From a bacterium (lineage in GTDB: Bacteria > UBA9089 > JASEIO01), in contig JASEIO010000005.1 in assembly GCA_030017475.1 (NCBI GenBank), positions 1 through 58,362 of the forward strand: DNA of 58,362 nucleotides, given 5' to 3'. A program made the translations under genes and the position numbers. Under the pieces are notes generated by a model. The model did no database searches and was not told where the DNA came from. It saw only the letters and a list, made by a program, of their open reading frames with translations. Below are positions 26,161-34,110 of this stretch, in pieces. Positions within the stretch are counted from its first letter, which is position 1. Each line of letters opens with the position of its first letter.

Positions 26161-26520
26161 ATGAATGATAGATATAATGTTGAACGTATATCCCCTATAT
26201 CGAAGATTCAAATGCCGCCTAAAATTGTAAATGAAAAGAGGGAAGAAGAATTAGAACCAGAAATAGATAGGGTAGTTTTATCTAAAGAGGCTAAAGAAAA
26301 ACAAAAAGAAGAGAAGAGATGCGTAAATAATCTAAAGAGCTTTCGTGAAAAAATGCTTATATCAAGAAGCGAATTAGCCGCCAAGTCAGGCTTATCAGTA
26401 TCTACAATTAATAAGATTGAACAGGGAAAGGCTTCTCCAACACTAACTACCATGCGTAAGATTTTAAACGGACTAGGTCTTTCTCCAAAGGATAGAGAAC
26501 TTGTTTTCCCAAATCTATAG
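26161..26520 (+). CDS. XRE-family regulator with FlgM-like N-terminal leader
   Basis: 119 residues in two parts. Residues 1-56 are polar and probably disordered; they contain SPISKIQ and EIDRVVLSKEAKE, which resembles the D-x-V-x-L-S-x-E-A-K-E motif near the N-terminus of FlgM-type anti-sigma factors. Residues 57-119 are a Cro/C1 HTH (SRSELAAKSGLSVSTINKIE) paralogous to the preceding gene. GAGGAG precedes ATG 26161, and a strong promoter lies 20 bp further up. It is the nearest gene upstream of two flagellar-type genes and shares its promoter region with flagellin. Regulation of flagellin by this protein is an inference; the FlgM likeness covers only a short motif. Confidence 0.8.
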   Translation: MNDRYNVERISPISKIQMPPKIVNEKREEELEPEIDRVVLSKEAKEKQKEEKRCVNNLKSFREKMLISRSELAAKSGLSVSTINKIEQGKASPTLTTMRKILNGLGLSPKDRELVFPNL

Positions 26521-26540
26521 GTTTTAAGAACAAGGAAGAT

Positions 26541-26601
26541 TAACCACAGAGGGTAGAAAGATTTGACTTCTGATTTTCTAATCTCTGTGTTTTCTGTGGT
26601 T
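26541..26601. repeat. Inverted repeat CCACAGAG...CTGTGG
   Basis: CCACAGAG near 26545 pairs with CTCTGTG and TTTTCTGTGG near 26583-26600, forming an imperfect long hairpin. Wording of this kind (CCACAGA...TCTGTGG) also appears at 12243-12268 and belongs to the dispersed intergenic repeats of this genome. Confidence 0.5.
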
Positions 26602-26624
26602 TATACTTTGCTACGTTATTAAAA

Positions 26625-26736
26625 AAGAGCCGCGATTAGACCTGGAAAAGTTATCGCGGCCCATAAAGGGCTCCATATAGGGTAAAAATATAGACTGGCG
26701 CTTTATTATTTCTACCCTTATGCCCTTTCTTTTTTA
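26625..26736. ncRNA. Candidate structured RNA / bidirectional terminator
   Basis: Two stable hairpins lie side by side. Stem 1 is GCCGCGAT (26629-26636) with ATCGCGGC (26653-26660) around a 16-base loop. Stem 2 is AAAGGGC (26665-26671) with GCCCTTT (26722-26728), holding an inner stem AGGGTA (26679-26684) with TACCCT (26713-26718). On the + strand stem 2 is followed by six T; on the - strand stem 1 is followed by CTCTTTTTT. Either strand could thus end a transcript here, or the 110-base unit could be an independent small RNA. It matches no riboswitch that I recognise. Confidence 0.5.
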
Positions 26737-26869
26737 ATATACCACAATTACAAGAAAAAAGTTTTTTACTTTTAAATCACAAATTGACACCTTTAGAGTA
26801 TCCTTCTACTATTAGTATCGGCAAAATAGTCAAAAAACTTTAGCTTTTTTTAAGATATAGGAAAGTATG

Positions 26870-26992
26870 CCACCAAGACACGAAGATAGACTATTTACAG
26901 AAATCAGAGGTCAGAAATCAGAAACCATTTAAATCTACATTCTGTTTTTTGGTTTCTGGCTTCTGTTTTCTTTGTGTCTTCGTGGCGAATTT
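26870..26992. repeat. Inverted repeat GCCACCAAGACACGAAGA...TCTTCGTGGC with inner CAGA repeats
   Basis: The outer arms GCCACCAAGACACGAAGA (about 26870-26887) and GTGTCTTCGTGGC are complementary except for the CA within the left arm. Between them are imperfect direct words, CAGAAATCAGAGGTCAGAAA, and complementary TTCTGTTTTTTGGTTTCTGG. It could fold into one long hairpin just before the 712-residue gene. It belongs to the same low-complexity dispersed class as other gaps in this window. Confidence 0.55.
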
Positions 26993-27011
26993 TCTTGATA
27001 AGGTGTAAAGA

Positions 27012-29150
27012 ATGTTAAGTGGAGTTGTGGGTAATTACTATAATTATTTGATCAATAAAGGATGGATGAACCAGATTGGAAAGAGGATTGAAGAAGTAAA
27101 TGGACTGCTTTTATCCAGTATGAAGATGCAGCATCGAGGAAAGAGCTTAGGATTAACTCCATCCTTAGATGGTTATAATTTGTCTTATAAGCCAAAGGTA
27201 AGTTATTACAATGCCTCGGAAGGTTTATTAAAAGAAAAAACAAGATTTTCCGAGTTTACCACTAAAGGTGTTAAGTCAACCTATATGGAGGGGAATTATT
27301 ACTGGCTCAAAGATTCACTAAATGGGGTCGCAAGATGGAGGTTTTCTTCAGTAGATAAGGGTGATTTGGATGGAAAAGGATTAGTGGGTACATTAGCCGT
27401 TTCTACCAAAGAATCGATTACATCTGGAGATAAATATGGTAATTACTATTATCTTAGCGGGGTTTTTAGGAATTCCTCAAGTTGGAGGTCTTTACACTGG
27501 ATAAGAGAAAGGTTGACCTCAGGCACTGTAACCAATTTTATGACCCGCCCAGTAATGTTATATTCTGAAGAAGGATGGAAAGGGGAGACTGAGGCTTTAA
27601 TTACTGTGCGTAATCCTGAAACCTTGGAAAAGGAAGAAAGGACTATAAAGATTGATGATGGAAAGCAAGTAAGTTTCAGAATTGATAAAGGATTTGTGGA
27701 TGAATCGGGCAATTTAGAAATCACCCTTTCTGGAAAAGGAAAGGAATGGATTGGGGTAAGGAAAGAGAACTTAGTCCTAAGCTATGTTGAAGATATCACA
27801 GTCTATCCAACTACCTTTTCAACCTCTACCCGGAATATTGGAAGGACAAGTGAAGAAGAAGTGATTAAAGGAGAAGGTATGCTTAGCACTGATAAAACCA
27901 CATGGAGTGAAGAAGGGTTTGATACTAATAAGATTGACCTATCAAGCAAGGTTAAAATTACCTTAAAAGGAGAGACTCGTGAGGAATCCTGGACATCCAA
28001 CACCCTTTCTTCTTATAAAGATTCGGAGGAGTTTATTAGGACTGCTGAATCTGCTTTATATATAAATATCACCTATGATGACCTTACCGATAAATTTACT
28101 ATTGAGGCAAATGATAAAACTATAGAAAGTATGACCTTAGAGGATGTAGATGTATCTTCTCAGAAAGAAGGTTTCTTTAGTTATACACATATCAATCCTG
28201 ACACCAATCCACATACCTATAAAAGGTCTAAGGAATATCAACCAGAATTTGGTGCTTATAGATTACCAGTAAGTACCAATCTTACCAAAATCTCTATAGA
28301 TTCTTATGATGAGATAATCCCTGGTTCTAAATCCTTAAATCTAAGTGGACCCACATGGGAATGGGAGGGATTTGATGTATATGGAAGTAGTATGTCCTTA
28401 GATTTAAATAGCTTAGTTAAAATTACTACTACAGGAGGCGCAAGTCCAGGGGAATGGATGTCTCAAACCCTTGGAAACTACAGTGATGCTACTGCCTTTA
28501 TGGAGGCTATCAAAGGAGGAGTAGATGTAGATATACGGTATGCTGAAAGTTCTGATAGATTCACCATATCTTCGAATGACCCTACCTCCATTTCGCTTAG
28601 CTTAGAGGACGTAAATGTATCACAAGGAAAGGGATTCTTTGAATATACGAATATCAATCCAAGCTCTAATAAAAAGACATATTATGATACAAATAGAGAT
28701 GTAAATATCCAGTTTTCCGAGTGGATGTTTTCTTCGGTGGATAAGGATAAGGCAGTTTCGGAAATAACCATAAAGGCTAAAATACCAGCCTGGAGGCCAT
28801 GGGATGATAAAACAACATCTACCAAGATTTCGATAGAGGTTTGGAATCCAGAAAAGGATACATGGGATACCGAAGCTACTGAAGGAAATACCTATCAGTT
28901 AAATGTGGGATATGAAGACAGTACTTATTTGGAGGATAGGCTTTCGCTATCATCCAGTTACATTGATTCCCAAGGAAAGGTTAAGATTAGACTAAAGGCT
29001 CAGGATGCAACAGATATCTTTGTAGGAAAGGATATGCTGAGTCTTTCCTACACTAGGAAAATACCGAATTATATCATTACAAAGGCTGTGCCAAGGTATA
29101 CATCCTGGTGGAATAGGGTATCTTCTCAAGGTAGGGAGTGGTGGGGGTAA
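27012..29150 (+). CDS. Flagellin-domain-related filament/adhesin-like protein with A-B-B-A domain order
   Basis: 712 residues, not assigned to a named family. Domain A (about 107-258) begins WRFSSVDKGD and ends ENLVLSY; domain A' (about 568-680) begins WMFSSVDKDK and ends DMLSLSY; both contain a VxNPE or VWNPE strand. Between them are two B domains (about 294-403 and 446-557). Each has WSEEGFD or WEWEGFD at its start and ends with KFTIEAND or RFTISSND, then LEDVDVS or LEDVNVS, then GFFSYTHINP or GFFEYTNINP. The B pattern also occurs twice in the flagellin insertion next door (DIFTLEYEGD...GFFSAMNI). There is no signal peptide, so export through the flagellar apparatus is plausible. The flagellin D0/D1 helices are absent, so it is not a flagellin. 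Codon use matches its neighbours. A flagellar cap, sheath or filament-decorating role is a guess. Confidence 0.7.
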   Translation: MLSGVVGNYYNYLINKGWMNQIGKRIEEVNGLLLSSMKMQHRGKSLGLTPSLDGYNLSYKPKVSYYNASEGLLKEKTRFSEFTTKGVKSTYMEGNYYWLKDSLNGVARWRFSSVDKGDLDGKGLVGTLAVSTKESITSGDKYGNYYYLSGVFRNSSSWRSLHWIRERLTSGTVTNFMTRPVMLYSEEGWKGETEALITVRNPETLEKEERTIKIDDGKQVSFRIDKGFVDESGNLEITLSGKGKEWIGVRKENLVLSYVEDITVYPTTFSTSTRNIGRTSEEEVIKGEGMLSTDKTTWSEEGFDTNKIDLSSKVKITLKGETREESWTSNTLSSYKDSEEFIRTAESALYINITYDDLTDKFTIEANDKTIESMTLEDVDVSSQKEGFFSYTHINPDTNPHTYKRSKEYQPEFGAYRLPVSTNLTKISIDSYDEIIPGSKSLNLSGPTWEWEGFDVYGSSMSLDLNSLVKITTTGGASPGEWMSQTLGNYSDATAFMEAIKGGVDVDIRYAESSDRFTISSNDPTSISLSLEDVNVSQGKGFFEYTNINPSSNKKTYYDTNRDVNIQFSEWMFSSVDKDKAVSEITIKAKIPAWRPWDDKTTSTKISIEVWNPEKDTWDTEATEGNTYQLNVGYEDSTYLEDRLSLSSSYIDSQGKVKIRLKAQDATDIFVGKDMLSLSYTRKIPNYIITKAVPRYTSWWNRVSSQGREWWG

Positions 29151-29153
29151 TAT

Positions 29154-29170
29154 CTTTCGTTTAACGAAAG
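29154..29170. repeat. 17-bp perfect palindrome CTTTCGTTTAACGAAAG
   Basis: Perfect 8-bp arms around one central base, in the 52-bp gap between two convergent flagellar-type genes. No T tract follows on either strand, and the loop is too short for a usual terminator. It may be a site for a dimeric DNA-binding protein or a minimal transcription block. Confidence 0.5.
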
Positions 29171-29202
29171 AGGGATGAAAATAGTCTCTTAGGAAGAAAC
29201 AC

Positions 29203-31062
29203 TTACAAAATACTTAACACATTGCTTGGTATGACATTTGCTTGAGCAAGCACACCTAATCCTGCCATTTGCAATATACGGTTCTTTACTAATTTCGTCA
29301 TTTCGCGGGCATAATCTAAATCCCTTATTCTTGATAAAGATGCAGTTTCTTGTTCTTCCATTGCCCCTGAGTAATTTAACCTATGCTGCAATTCATTTTG
29401 TGCTGCCCCCAACCTTCCTCTCTCCTTTGATACAAAATCAATTGCCTTATCTGCTAACTCAATAGCCTCATTTGCCTTTTCTCGAGTTGATACATCCAAT
29501 CTTGCCTCATCTCCTGCCTTTTCGGTTAATCCAATCGTTTTTGTATTTATCTCATTTATATCTACCTTTATTACCTCATCCTTATCTGGCCCAACATGAA
29601 ACGCAAGTCTTAAAGGCCCTGCCTTCCCATAGATACCTTCTACGATAATACCCATTGTTCCAGTAGCGGTTCTTTTATAGTGGTCTATATGGGTTGTTGG
29701 GATGTTCAGTGCGGTGAAGAAACCAACAGCATGTGTTTTGGTTACATTCAGGTCATCTAATTCAAATGCCTCTTCATTCTCTATCTTAAACATATCGTTC
29801 TCGTACGTTACCTTAAGTCCTGGACCTGGTCTATCATATGTTGCCTTATCCCCTGGTGAATAATATGTGTAATCTTCGGGTCTCTCTAACCAGTTGATTA
29901 TATCCTGTATCCTCGGTGTAGCATTTGGTGTAGCTGAATAAGCGGCAATTACCTTTCCATTTTCCTGAACCCTGACCATACCATCCATACTATCAAAATC
30001 CATAAAGTATTCTCTTCCACCAGTTGTAATCTTGATTGAGCCTGTTGGTCGTACCTCAAACCCAGCACCAGCTACACTCGTTGTTAGATCTATATACTTT
30101 AATCTATCGGATACTATCTCCGCATTTGATTCGATCCTACCAGTCACCCCTTTTCCTGCGGATGCATAAAAACCACTTAACCTTGGTGTGGTACTAACTT
30201 TTGCCCCGATAGGGGTTACTCCCGTAGGCTTTGTTTCGTTATAGGCTGATATGTTCATTGCAGAGAAGAAACCAACTTGAGTACTTGAACTTGGTTTTTC
30301 AGTTAGGGTGATATCCCCTTCATACTCTAAGGTGAATATGTCCTTTTCCTCATCATAGGTCAACTTAATCCCTGGTATATCCGATATCTCATCCATTACC
30401 TGTTGTACAGTCTTGAACTCCGTACCACTTTTCAGACTTACTGTATGTGAACTCCCAACCCCAGCCCTATAGATAGTAACCGATCCAGTAACAGATCCTT
30501 CAAAACCGGCTTCATCTATTTTTTTAGTTACATCTATCCTTGTAACTCCTCTACCAGGTAGGTCTCCTCTATTTGTAGGATTTCCTGCGTCAGCGGTCAC
30601 TACATCCCGAACGGATATTGCCACTGCCTCTCCATCTGTTCCTGCTCCAGAATTTAGTAGATTCATATTGTTATACTGAACAGATGAGGCCGACCTATTT
30701 ATTTCCTTAACCAGTTCATCCACCTCTTGCTGGATATTCTTTCGATCTGAACCTGATACTGTATCGGTTGCCCCTTGGACTAATAATTCCCTTATCCTTT
30801 TAAGCATCGAATGGATCTCATTCAATCCTGCCTCAGCTGTTTGAATTAAAGATATGGCATTTTGGATATTTTGTCCTGCCATTTGCATACCTTCAATGCG
30901 AGCCTCCATCCTTTTAGAGATCTCTAATCCTGCAGCGTCGTCCGATGCCCTATTTATCCTTTTCCCAGATGACAACCTTTCTAAGTTCTTACCTATCCTT
31001 TCGCTTGCGTTCATCAGCAACCTGGCAGCGAAGTCTGCGGTTGGATTTTCTAATATCTTCAT
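29203..31062 (-). CDS. fliC: Flagellin with large duplicated central insertion
   Basis: Major flagellar filament protein. The N-terminal D0/D1 helices (residues 1-140) are canonical: RLSSGKRINRASDDAAGLEI and QNIQNAISLIQTAEAGLNEI. The C-terminal D1/D0 (about 515-619) has ELQHRLNYSGAMEEQETASL and LAQANVIPSNVLSIL. At 619 residues it is long because of a central insert with two related domains (about 172-275 and 322-466). Each ends with DIFTLEYEGD or DMFKIENEEA, then GFFSAMNI or GFFTALNI, resembling flagellin IN-type domains and the B domains of the convergent 712-residue protein. AGGGAGGGG precedes ATG 31062. Its promoter region mirrors that of the XRE gene at 26161. Confidence 0.95.
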   Translation of the reverse strand: MKILENPTADFAARLLMNASERIGKNLERLSSGKRINRASDDAAGLEISKRMEARIEGMQMAGQNIQNAISLIQTAEAGLNEIHSMLKRIRELLVQGATDTVSGSDRKNIQQEVDELVKEINRSASSVQYNNMNLLNSGAGTDGEAVAISVRDVVTADAGNPTNRGDLPGRGVTRIDVTKKIDEAGFEGSVTGSVTIYRAGVGSSHTVSLKSGTEFKTVQQVMDEISDIPGIKLTYDEEKDIFTLEYEGDITLTEKPSSSTQVGFFSAMNISAYNETKPTGVTPIGAKVSTTPRLSGFYASAGKGVTGRIESNAEIVSDRLKYIDLTTSVAGAGFEVRPTGSIKITTGGREYFMDFDSMDGMVRVQENGKVIAAYSATPNATPRIQDIINWLERPEDYTYYSPGDKATYDRPGPGLKVTYENDMFKIENEEAFELDDLNVTKTHAVGFFTALNIPTTHIDHYKRTATGTMGIIVEGIYGKAGPLRLAFHVGPDKDEVIKVDINEINTKTIGLTEKAGDEARLDVSTREKANEAIELADKAIDFVSKERGRLGAAQNELQHRLNYSGAMEEQETASLSRIRDLDYAREMTKLVKNRILQMAGLGVLAQANVIPSNVLSIL

Positions 31063-31146
31063 TTTTACCCCTCCCTGTAAGATATTTTTAAAGTATCCAT
31101 ACTTTAATGATTATGTTTATCACCCCCCGAAATTTGAAGGTCTTCT

Positions 31147-31252
31147 ATTGACATTATATCACAAAAAAAGAATTTGTCAAGTACTTTTTTATAAAAAAGT
31201 GTATTTTTTTTAAAAAAGTTCCTTTCACTACTTTTTACTACTTTTTTACCAA
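31147..31252 (-). promoter_or_regulatory. Flagellin promoter/operator region, copy B
   Basis: Reading on the minus strand: GGTAAAAAAGTAGTAAAAAG repeats, T/A tracts, TTGACA (31180-31175), 16 bp, then extended -10 TGATATAAT (TATAAT at 31158-31153). The order and most bases of about 105 positions equal copy A at 26041-26148. This is a sigma70-type promoter, not the sigma28-type usual for flagellins. The leader to the flagellin start is about 85 bases. Confidence 0.75.
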
Positions 31253-31280
31253 TCACAAGATTTCCTTTTTCGGATTAATA

Positions 31281-31322
31281 GGACGCAGAGATAAATGCAG
31301 ATTGTAACGCAGATTAGCGCAA
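31281..31322. repeat. Degenerate GCAGAT/ACGCAGAT repeat
   Basis: Contains ACGCAGAGATAAATGCAGAT followed by TGTAACGCAGATTAGCGC, imperfect repeats of (A)CGCAGAT. It is related to the inverted repeat upstream of mraY and part of the intergenic repeat set. Confidence 0.45.
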
Positions 31323-31361
31323 ATAATTTTTAATCTGACTAAATCTTGATTCAAAAAGTAT

Positions 31362-31390
31362 TTGACTTTTATGGATTAGTGAGATATAAT
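31362..31390 (+). promoter_or_regulatory. trp operon promoter
   Basis: TTGACT (31362-31367), 17 bp, TATAAT (31385-31390). The start site expected about 7 bases after the -10 box falls at 31396-31398, directly at the trpF ATG (31399). There is no Shine-Dalgarno site, so the message looks leaderless. Confidence 0.75.
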
Positions 31391-31398
31391 TGAATCTA

Positions 31399-32016
31399 AT
31401 GGTTAAGGTTAAGATATGTGGTATAACAAACAAGGAAGATGCCTTAGCTTCAATTGATGTAGGTTGTGATGCCTTAGGGTTTGTCTTTGCGAAAAGTCCT
31501 CGAAGGATTACGCCTGAGAAGGCGCGGAAGATTATATCAGCTCTTCCACCTTTTGTAAGTATTGTTGGTGTCTTTGTTGATGAGTCTGCCGAAATAGTAA
31601 AGGGGATTGCAGATTACTGCAAATTAGATGTCTTGCAATTTCATGGAAATGAATCTCCTTCATATTGTAAGGAATTTTCTGGTATAAGGGTAATTAAGGC
31701 CTTTCGTATAAAGGATGAAGGTAGTTTAGATATTATTAAAGGATACAATTTAACCTGCTATCTTTTGGATACCTATGTAGAAGAAGGTTATGGTGGGACA
31801 GGTAAGACCTTTAACTGGGATTTGGCAAAGAAGGTTGGGATGTTTAGTCGAATTATACTTTCAGGTGGTTTAACCGTAGATAATATCTCTCATGCAATAA
31901 AAGCGGTCCATCCTTATGGGGTAGATGTTTCATCAGGAGTAGAATCCCGGCCAGGAAAGAAAGATCACGAAAAACTCTGTGAATTCATTAGACAAGTGAG
32001 GTTAGCTGATAAATAA
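31399..32016 (+). CDS. trpF: Phosphoribosylanthranilate isomerase
   Basis: TIM-barrel enzyme of tryptophan synthesis (PRA to CdRP). It has 205 residues from ATG 31399. KICGITNKEDALASIDVGCD at the N-terminus carries the catalytic Cys; LQFHGNESPSYC, LLDTYVEEGYGGTGKTFNW and VDVSSGVESRPGKKDHEKL are conserved. TTG 31390 lies in the -10 box, so it cannot be the start. The ATG is at or within a few bases of the predicted transcription start. It heads a trpF-trpB-trpA run; trpC, trpD and trpE are not present here. Confidence 0.95.
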   Translation: MVKVKICGITNKEDALASIDVGCDALGFVFAKSPRRITPEKARKIISALPPFVSIVGVFVDESAEIVKGIADYCKLDVLQFHGNESPSYCKEFSGIRVIKAFRIKDEGSLDIIKGYNLTCYLLDTYVEEGYGGTGKTFNWDLAKKVGMFSRIILSGGLTVDNISHAIKAVHPYGVDVSSGVESRPGKKDHEKLCEFIRQVRLADK

Positions 32017-32090
32017 CAAAATCCACAAAAAAACGTATTCTCCTTGATACCTAACCATATTTAGTGTATACAAGTTTTAAAGAGGGTTCA

Positions 32091-33284
32091 ATGTTACCTA
32101 ATGGAAAGGGACATTTTAATCTTGATGATACCTTCTTTGGAGGAAGGTTTGTTCCAGAAACGGTTATGTCTACCTTAGAGGAATTAGAAGATTTCTATTT
32201 GAAGATAAAAGAAGACGAATCATTTTTATCAGAGCTTAATTACTACCTTAAGGAGTATGCTGGAAGGCCAACCCCTTTATATTATGCCAAAAATCTGACT
32301 GAGAAGCTAAATGGGGCCAAGATTTATTTGAAAAGAGAAGACTTGTGTCATACAGGGGCACATAAAATAAATAACACCTTGGGACAGGTCTTATTAGCAA
32401 AAAAGATGGGTAAAAAAAGGGTTATTGCTGAAACTGGGGCTGGTCAGCATGGGGTAGCTGTAGCTACAGCAGCAAGCTTTTTTGGTTTAGAATGTGAAGT
32501 CTATATGGGAGATATAGACCTAAAGAGACAATCTTTGAATGTCTTTCGGATGGAACTTTTAGGGGCACGTGTTATACCCGTGTATTCTGGGAGTAAAACA
32601 TTAAAGGATGCCATAAATGAGGCAATCCGCGATTGGGTAACGAATGTTCGATCAACTCATTATGTAATTGGATCAGTGGTTGGCCCACATCCTTATCCTA
32701 TGATGGTAAGAGATTTTCAATCTGTAATTGGTAAAGAGACAAGGAAACAGATTTTAGAGATAGAAGGAAGGTTGCCAGACTATCTATTGGCTTGTGTAGG
32801 AGGTGGAAGTAACGCAATTGGATTATTCCATCCTCTTTATAATGATCCGGTAAAGTTCATTGGGGTAGAAGCAGGAGGCAAAGGACTGCATACCAGACAT
32901 CACGCTGCTTCATTAGTCTCTGGTTCCTTAGGAATATTACATGGAAGTTTATCTTATGTCTTACAAGATTTGGACGGACAAATAACACCAACTTATTCTA
33001 TCTCAGCTGGCTTAGATTATCCAGGTGTTGGACCAGAACACGCTTTCTATAAGGATACTGGACGGGCAGAATATGTGGCAGTATCGGATGAAGAGGCCTT
33101 AGAGGGATTCTCTCTTTTAGCCACTACCGAAGGGATTATGCCTGCCTTAGAGCCTTCGCATGCTATTGCCTATTGTAAAAAATTAGCCCCTAAATTAGAA
33201 AAGGATAAACTAATAGTTGTTAATCTTTCTGGTAGAGGGGATAAGGATGTTCAGGTAGTGGAAGAGGCACTGAGAAGAAAATGA
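32091..33284 (+). CDS. trpB: Tryptophan synthase beta chain
   Basis: PLP enzyme joining indole and serine. It has 397 residues from ATG 32091, which follows AGAGGG; GTG 32064 would add ten unsupported residues. The PLP lysine lies in [11 protein letters not shown] near residue 92, the glutamate region in [16 protein letters not shown], and the phosphate loop in [11 protein letters not shown]. It is the TrpB1 type that pairs with TrpA. The stop overlaps the trpA start by 4 bases. Confidence 0.97.
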   Translation: MLPNGKGHFNLDDTFFGGRFVPETVMSTLEELEDFYLKIKEDESFLSELNYYLKEYAGRPTPLYYAKNLTEKLNGAKIYLKREDLCHTGAHKINNTLGQVLLAKKMGKKRVIAETGAGQHGVAVATAASFFGLECEVYMGDIDLKRQSLNVFRMELLGARVIPVYSGSKTLKDAINEAIRDWVTNVRSTHYVIGSVVGPHPYPMMVRDFQSVIGKETRKQILEIEGRLPDYLLACVGGGSNAIGLFHPLYNDPVKFIGVEAGGKGLHTRHHAASLVSGSLGILHGSLSYVLQDLDGQITPTYSISAGLDYPGVGPEHAFYKDTGRAEYVAVSDEEALEGFSLLATTEGIMPALEPSHAIAYCKKLAPKLEKDKLIVVNLSGRGDKDVQVVEEALRRK

Positions 33285-34087
33285 ACAGGATTGATGAGAG
33301 ATTTGTAAAATTGAGAAATGAGGGAAAGGTGGCTTTTATTCCCTTTATAACTTGTGGCGATCCAAGTCTTTCCCTTACCCCTAAATTGGTTTTGGAACTA
33401 GAAAAAGGTGGAGCCGATATTGTGGAACTTGGGGTGCCATTTTCAGAACCATTAGCTGATGGTAAGGTTATCCAAGGGGCTACAGAAAGGGCTTTAAAAA
33501 ATAAGGTAACTCTATCTAAGGTAATAGATTTGGTAAAGGACTTACGGAAGGAAACAGATATTCCTATAGTATTACTCTCTTATTATAATCCTATATATAG
33601 GTATGGAATCGTAAGATTTGTGGAAGATGCAGTCAGGGCTTCTATTGATGGTGTTATTATACCAGATCTACCACCTGAAGAGGCAGATATTTTAAAAGAA
33701 AAGGCAATGGAATTGGATTTTGCTACCATATTTTTGGTATCGCCTACATCAACTGAACATAGGATAAAACTAATCACTCGCTATTCAACTGGATTCATCT
33801 ATTATGTATCTTTAGAAGGTACAACAGGCATGAGAGAAAGATTAGAGGAAACAATTCAATATAACATAGAAACAATTCGGGCGTTTACTAATAAGCCAAT
33901 TGGAGTTGGATTTGGGATCGGAACGGAGGATCAAGCAAGAAGAGTAGCTGAGGTATGTGATGCAGTTATTGTAGGAAGTGCAATTGTTTCGCTAATTGAT
34001 AAAAATAAGGATAATGAAAAACTTTTAGAAATAATAGGAGGATTTGCAAGGAAACTTTCTATAGGAATAAAGAAGGTAAGGAAATAA
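33281..34087 (+). CDS. trpA: Tryptophan synthase alpha chain
   Basis: Cleaves indole-3-glycerol phosphate and channels indole to TrpB. It has 268 residues with a TIM-barrel fold. The catalytic Glu and Asp lie in [18 protein letters not shown] (Glu of VELG, Asp of ADG); the usual FSDP is FSEP here. [12 protein letters not shown] and the phosphate-binding [12 protein letters not shown] and VIVGSAIV are present. The ATGA overlap with trpB implies coupled translation and 1:1 synthesis. Confidence 0.96.
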   Translation: MNRIDERFVKLRNEGKVAFIPFITCGDPSLSLTPKLVLELEKGGADIVELGVPFSEPLADGKVIQGATERALKNKVTLSKVIDLVKDLRKETDIPIVLLSYYNPIYRYGIVRFVEDAVRASIDGVIIPDLPPEEADILKEKAMELDFATIFLVSPTSTEHRIKLITRYSTGFIYYVSLEGTTGMRERLEETIQYNIETIRAFTNKPIGVGFGIGTEDQARRVAEVCDAVIVGSAIVSLIDKNKDNEKLLEIIGGFARKLSIGIKKVRK

Positions 34088-34110
34088 GAACTTATATAGA
34101 GGGAGGGTTT

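Noticed and set aside
26041-31260. Classical phase-variation invertible segment
   Set aside because: The arms are inverted and similar, but no site-specific recombinase gene or hix/att-like core lies in or next to the segment, so co-regulation is the simpler reading.
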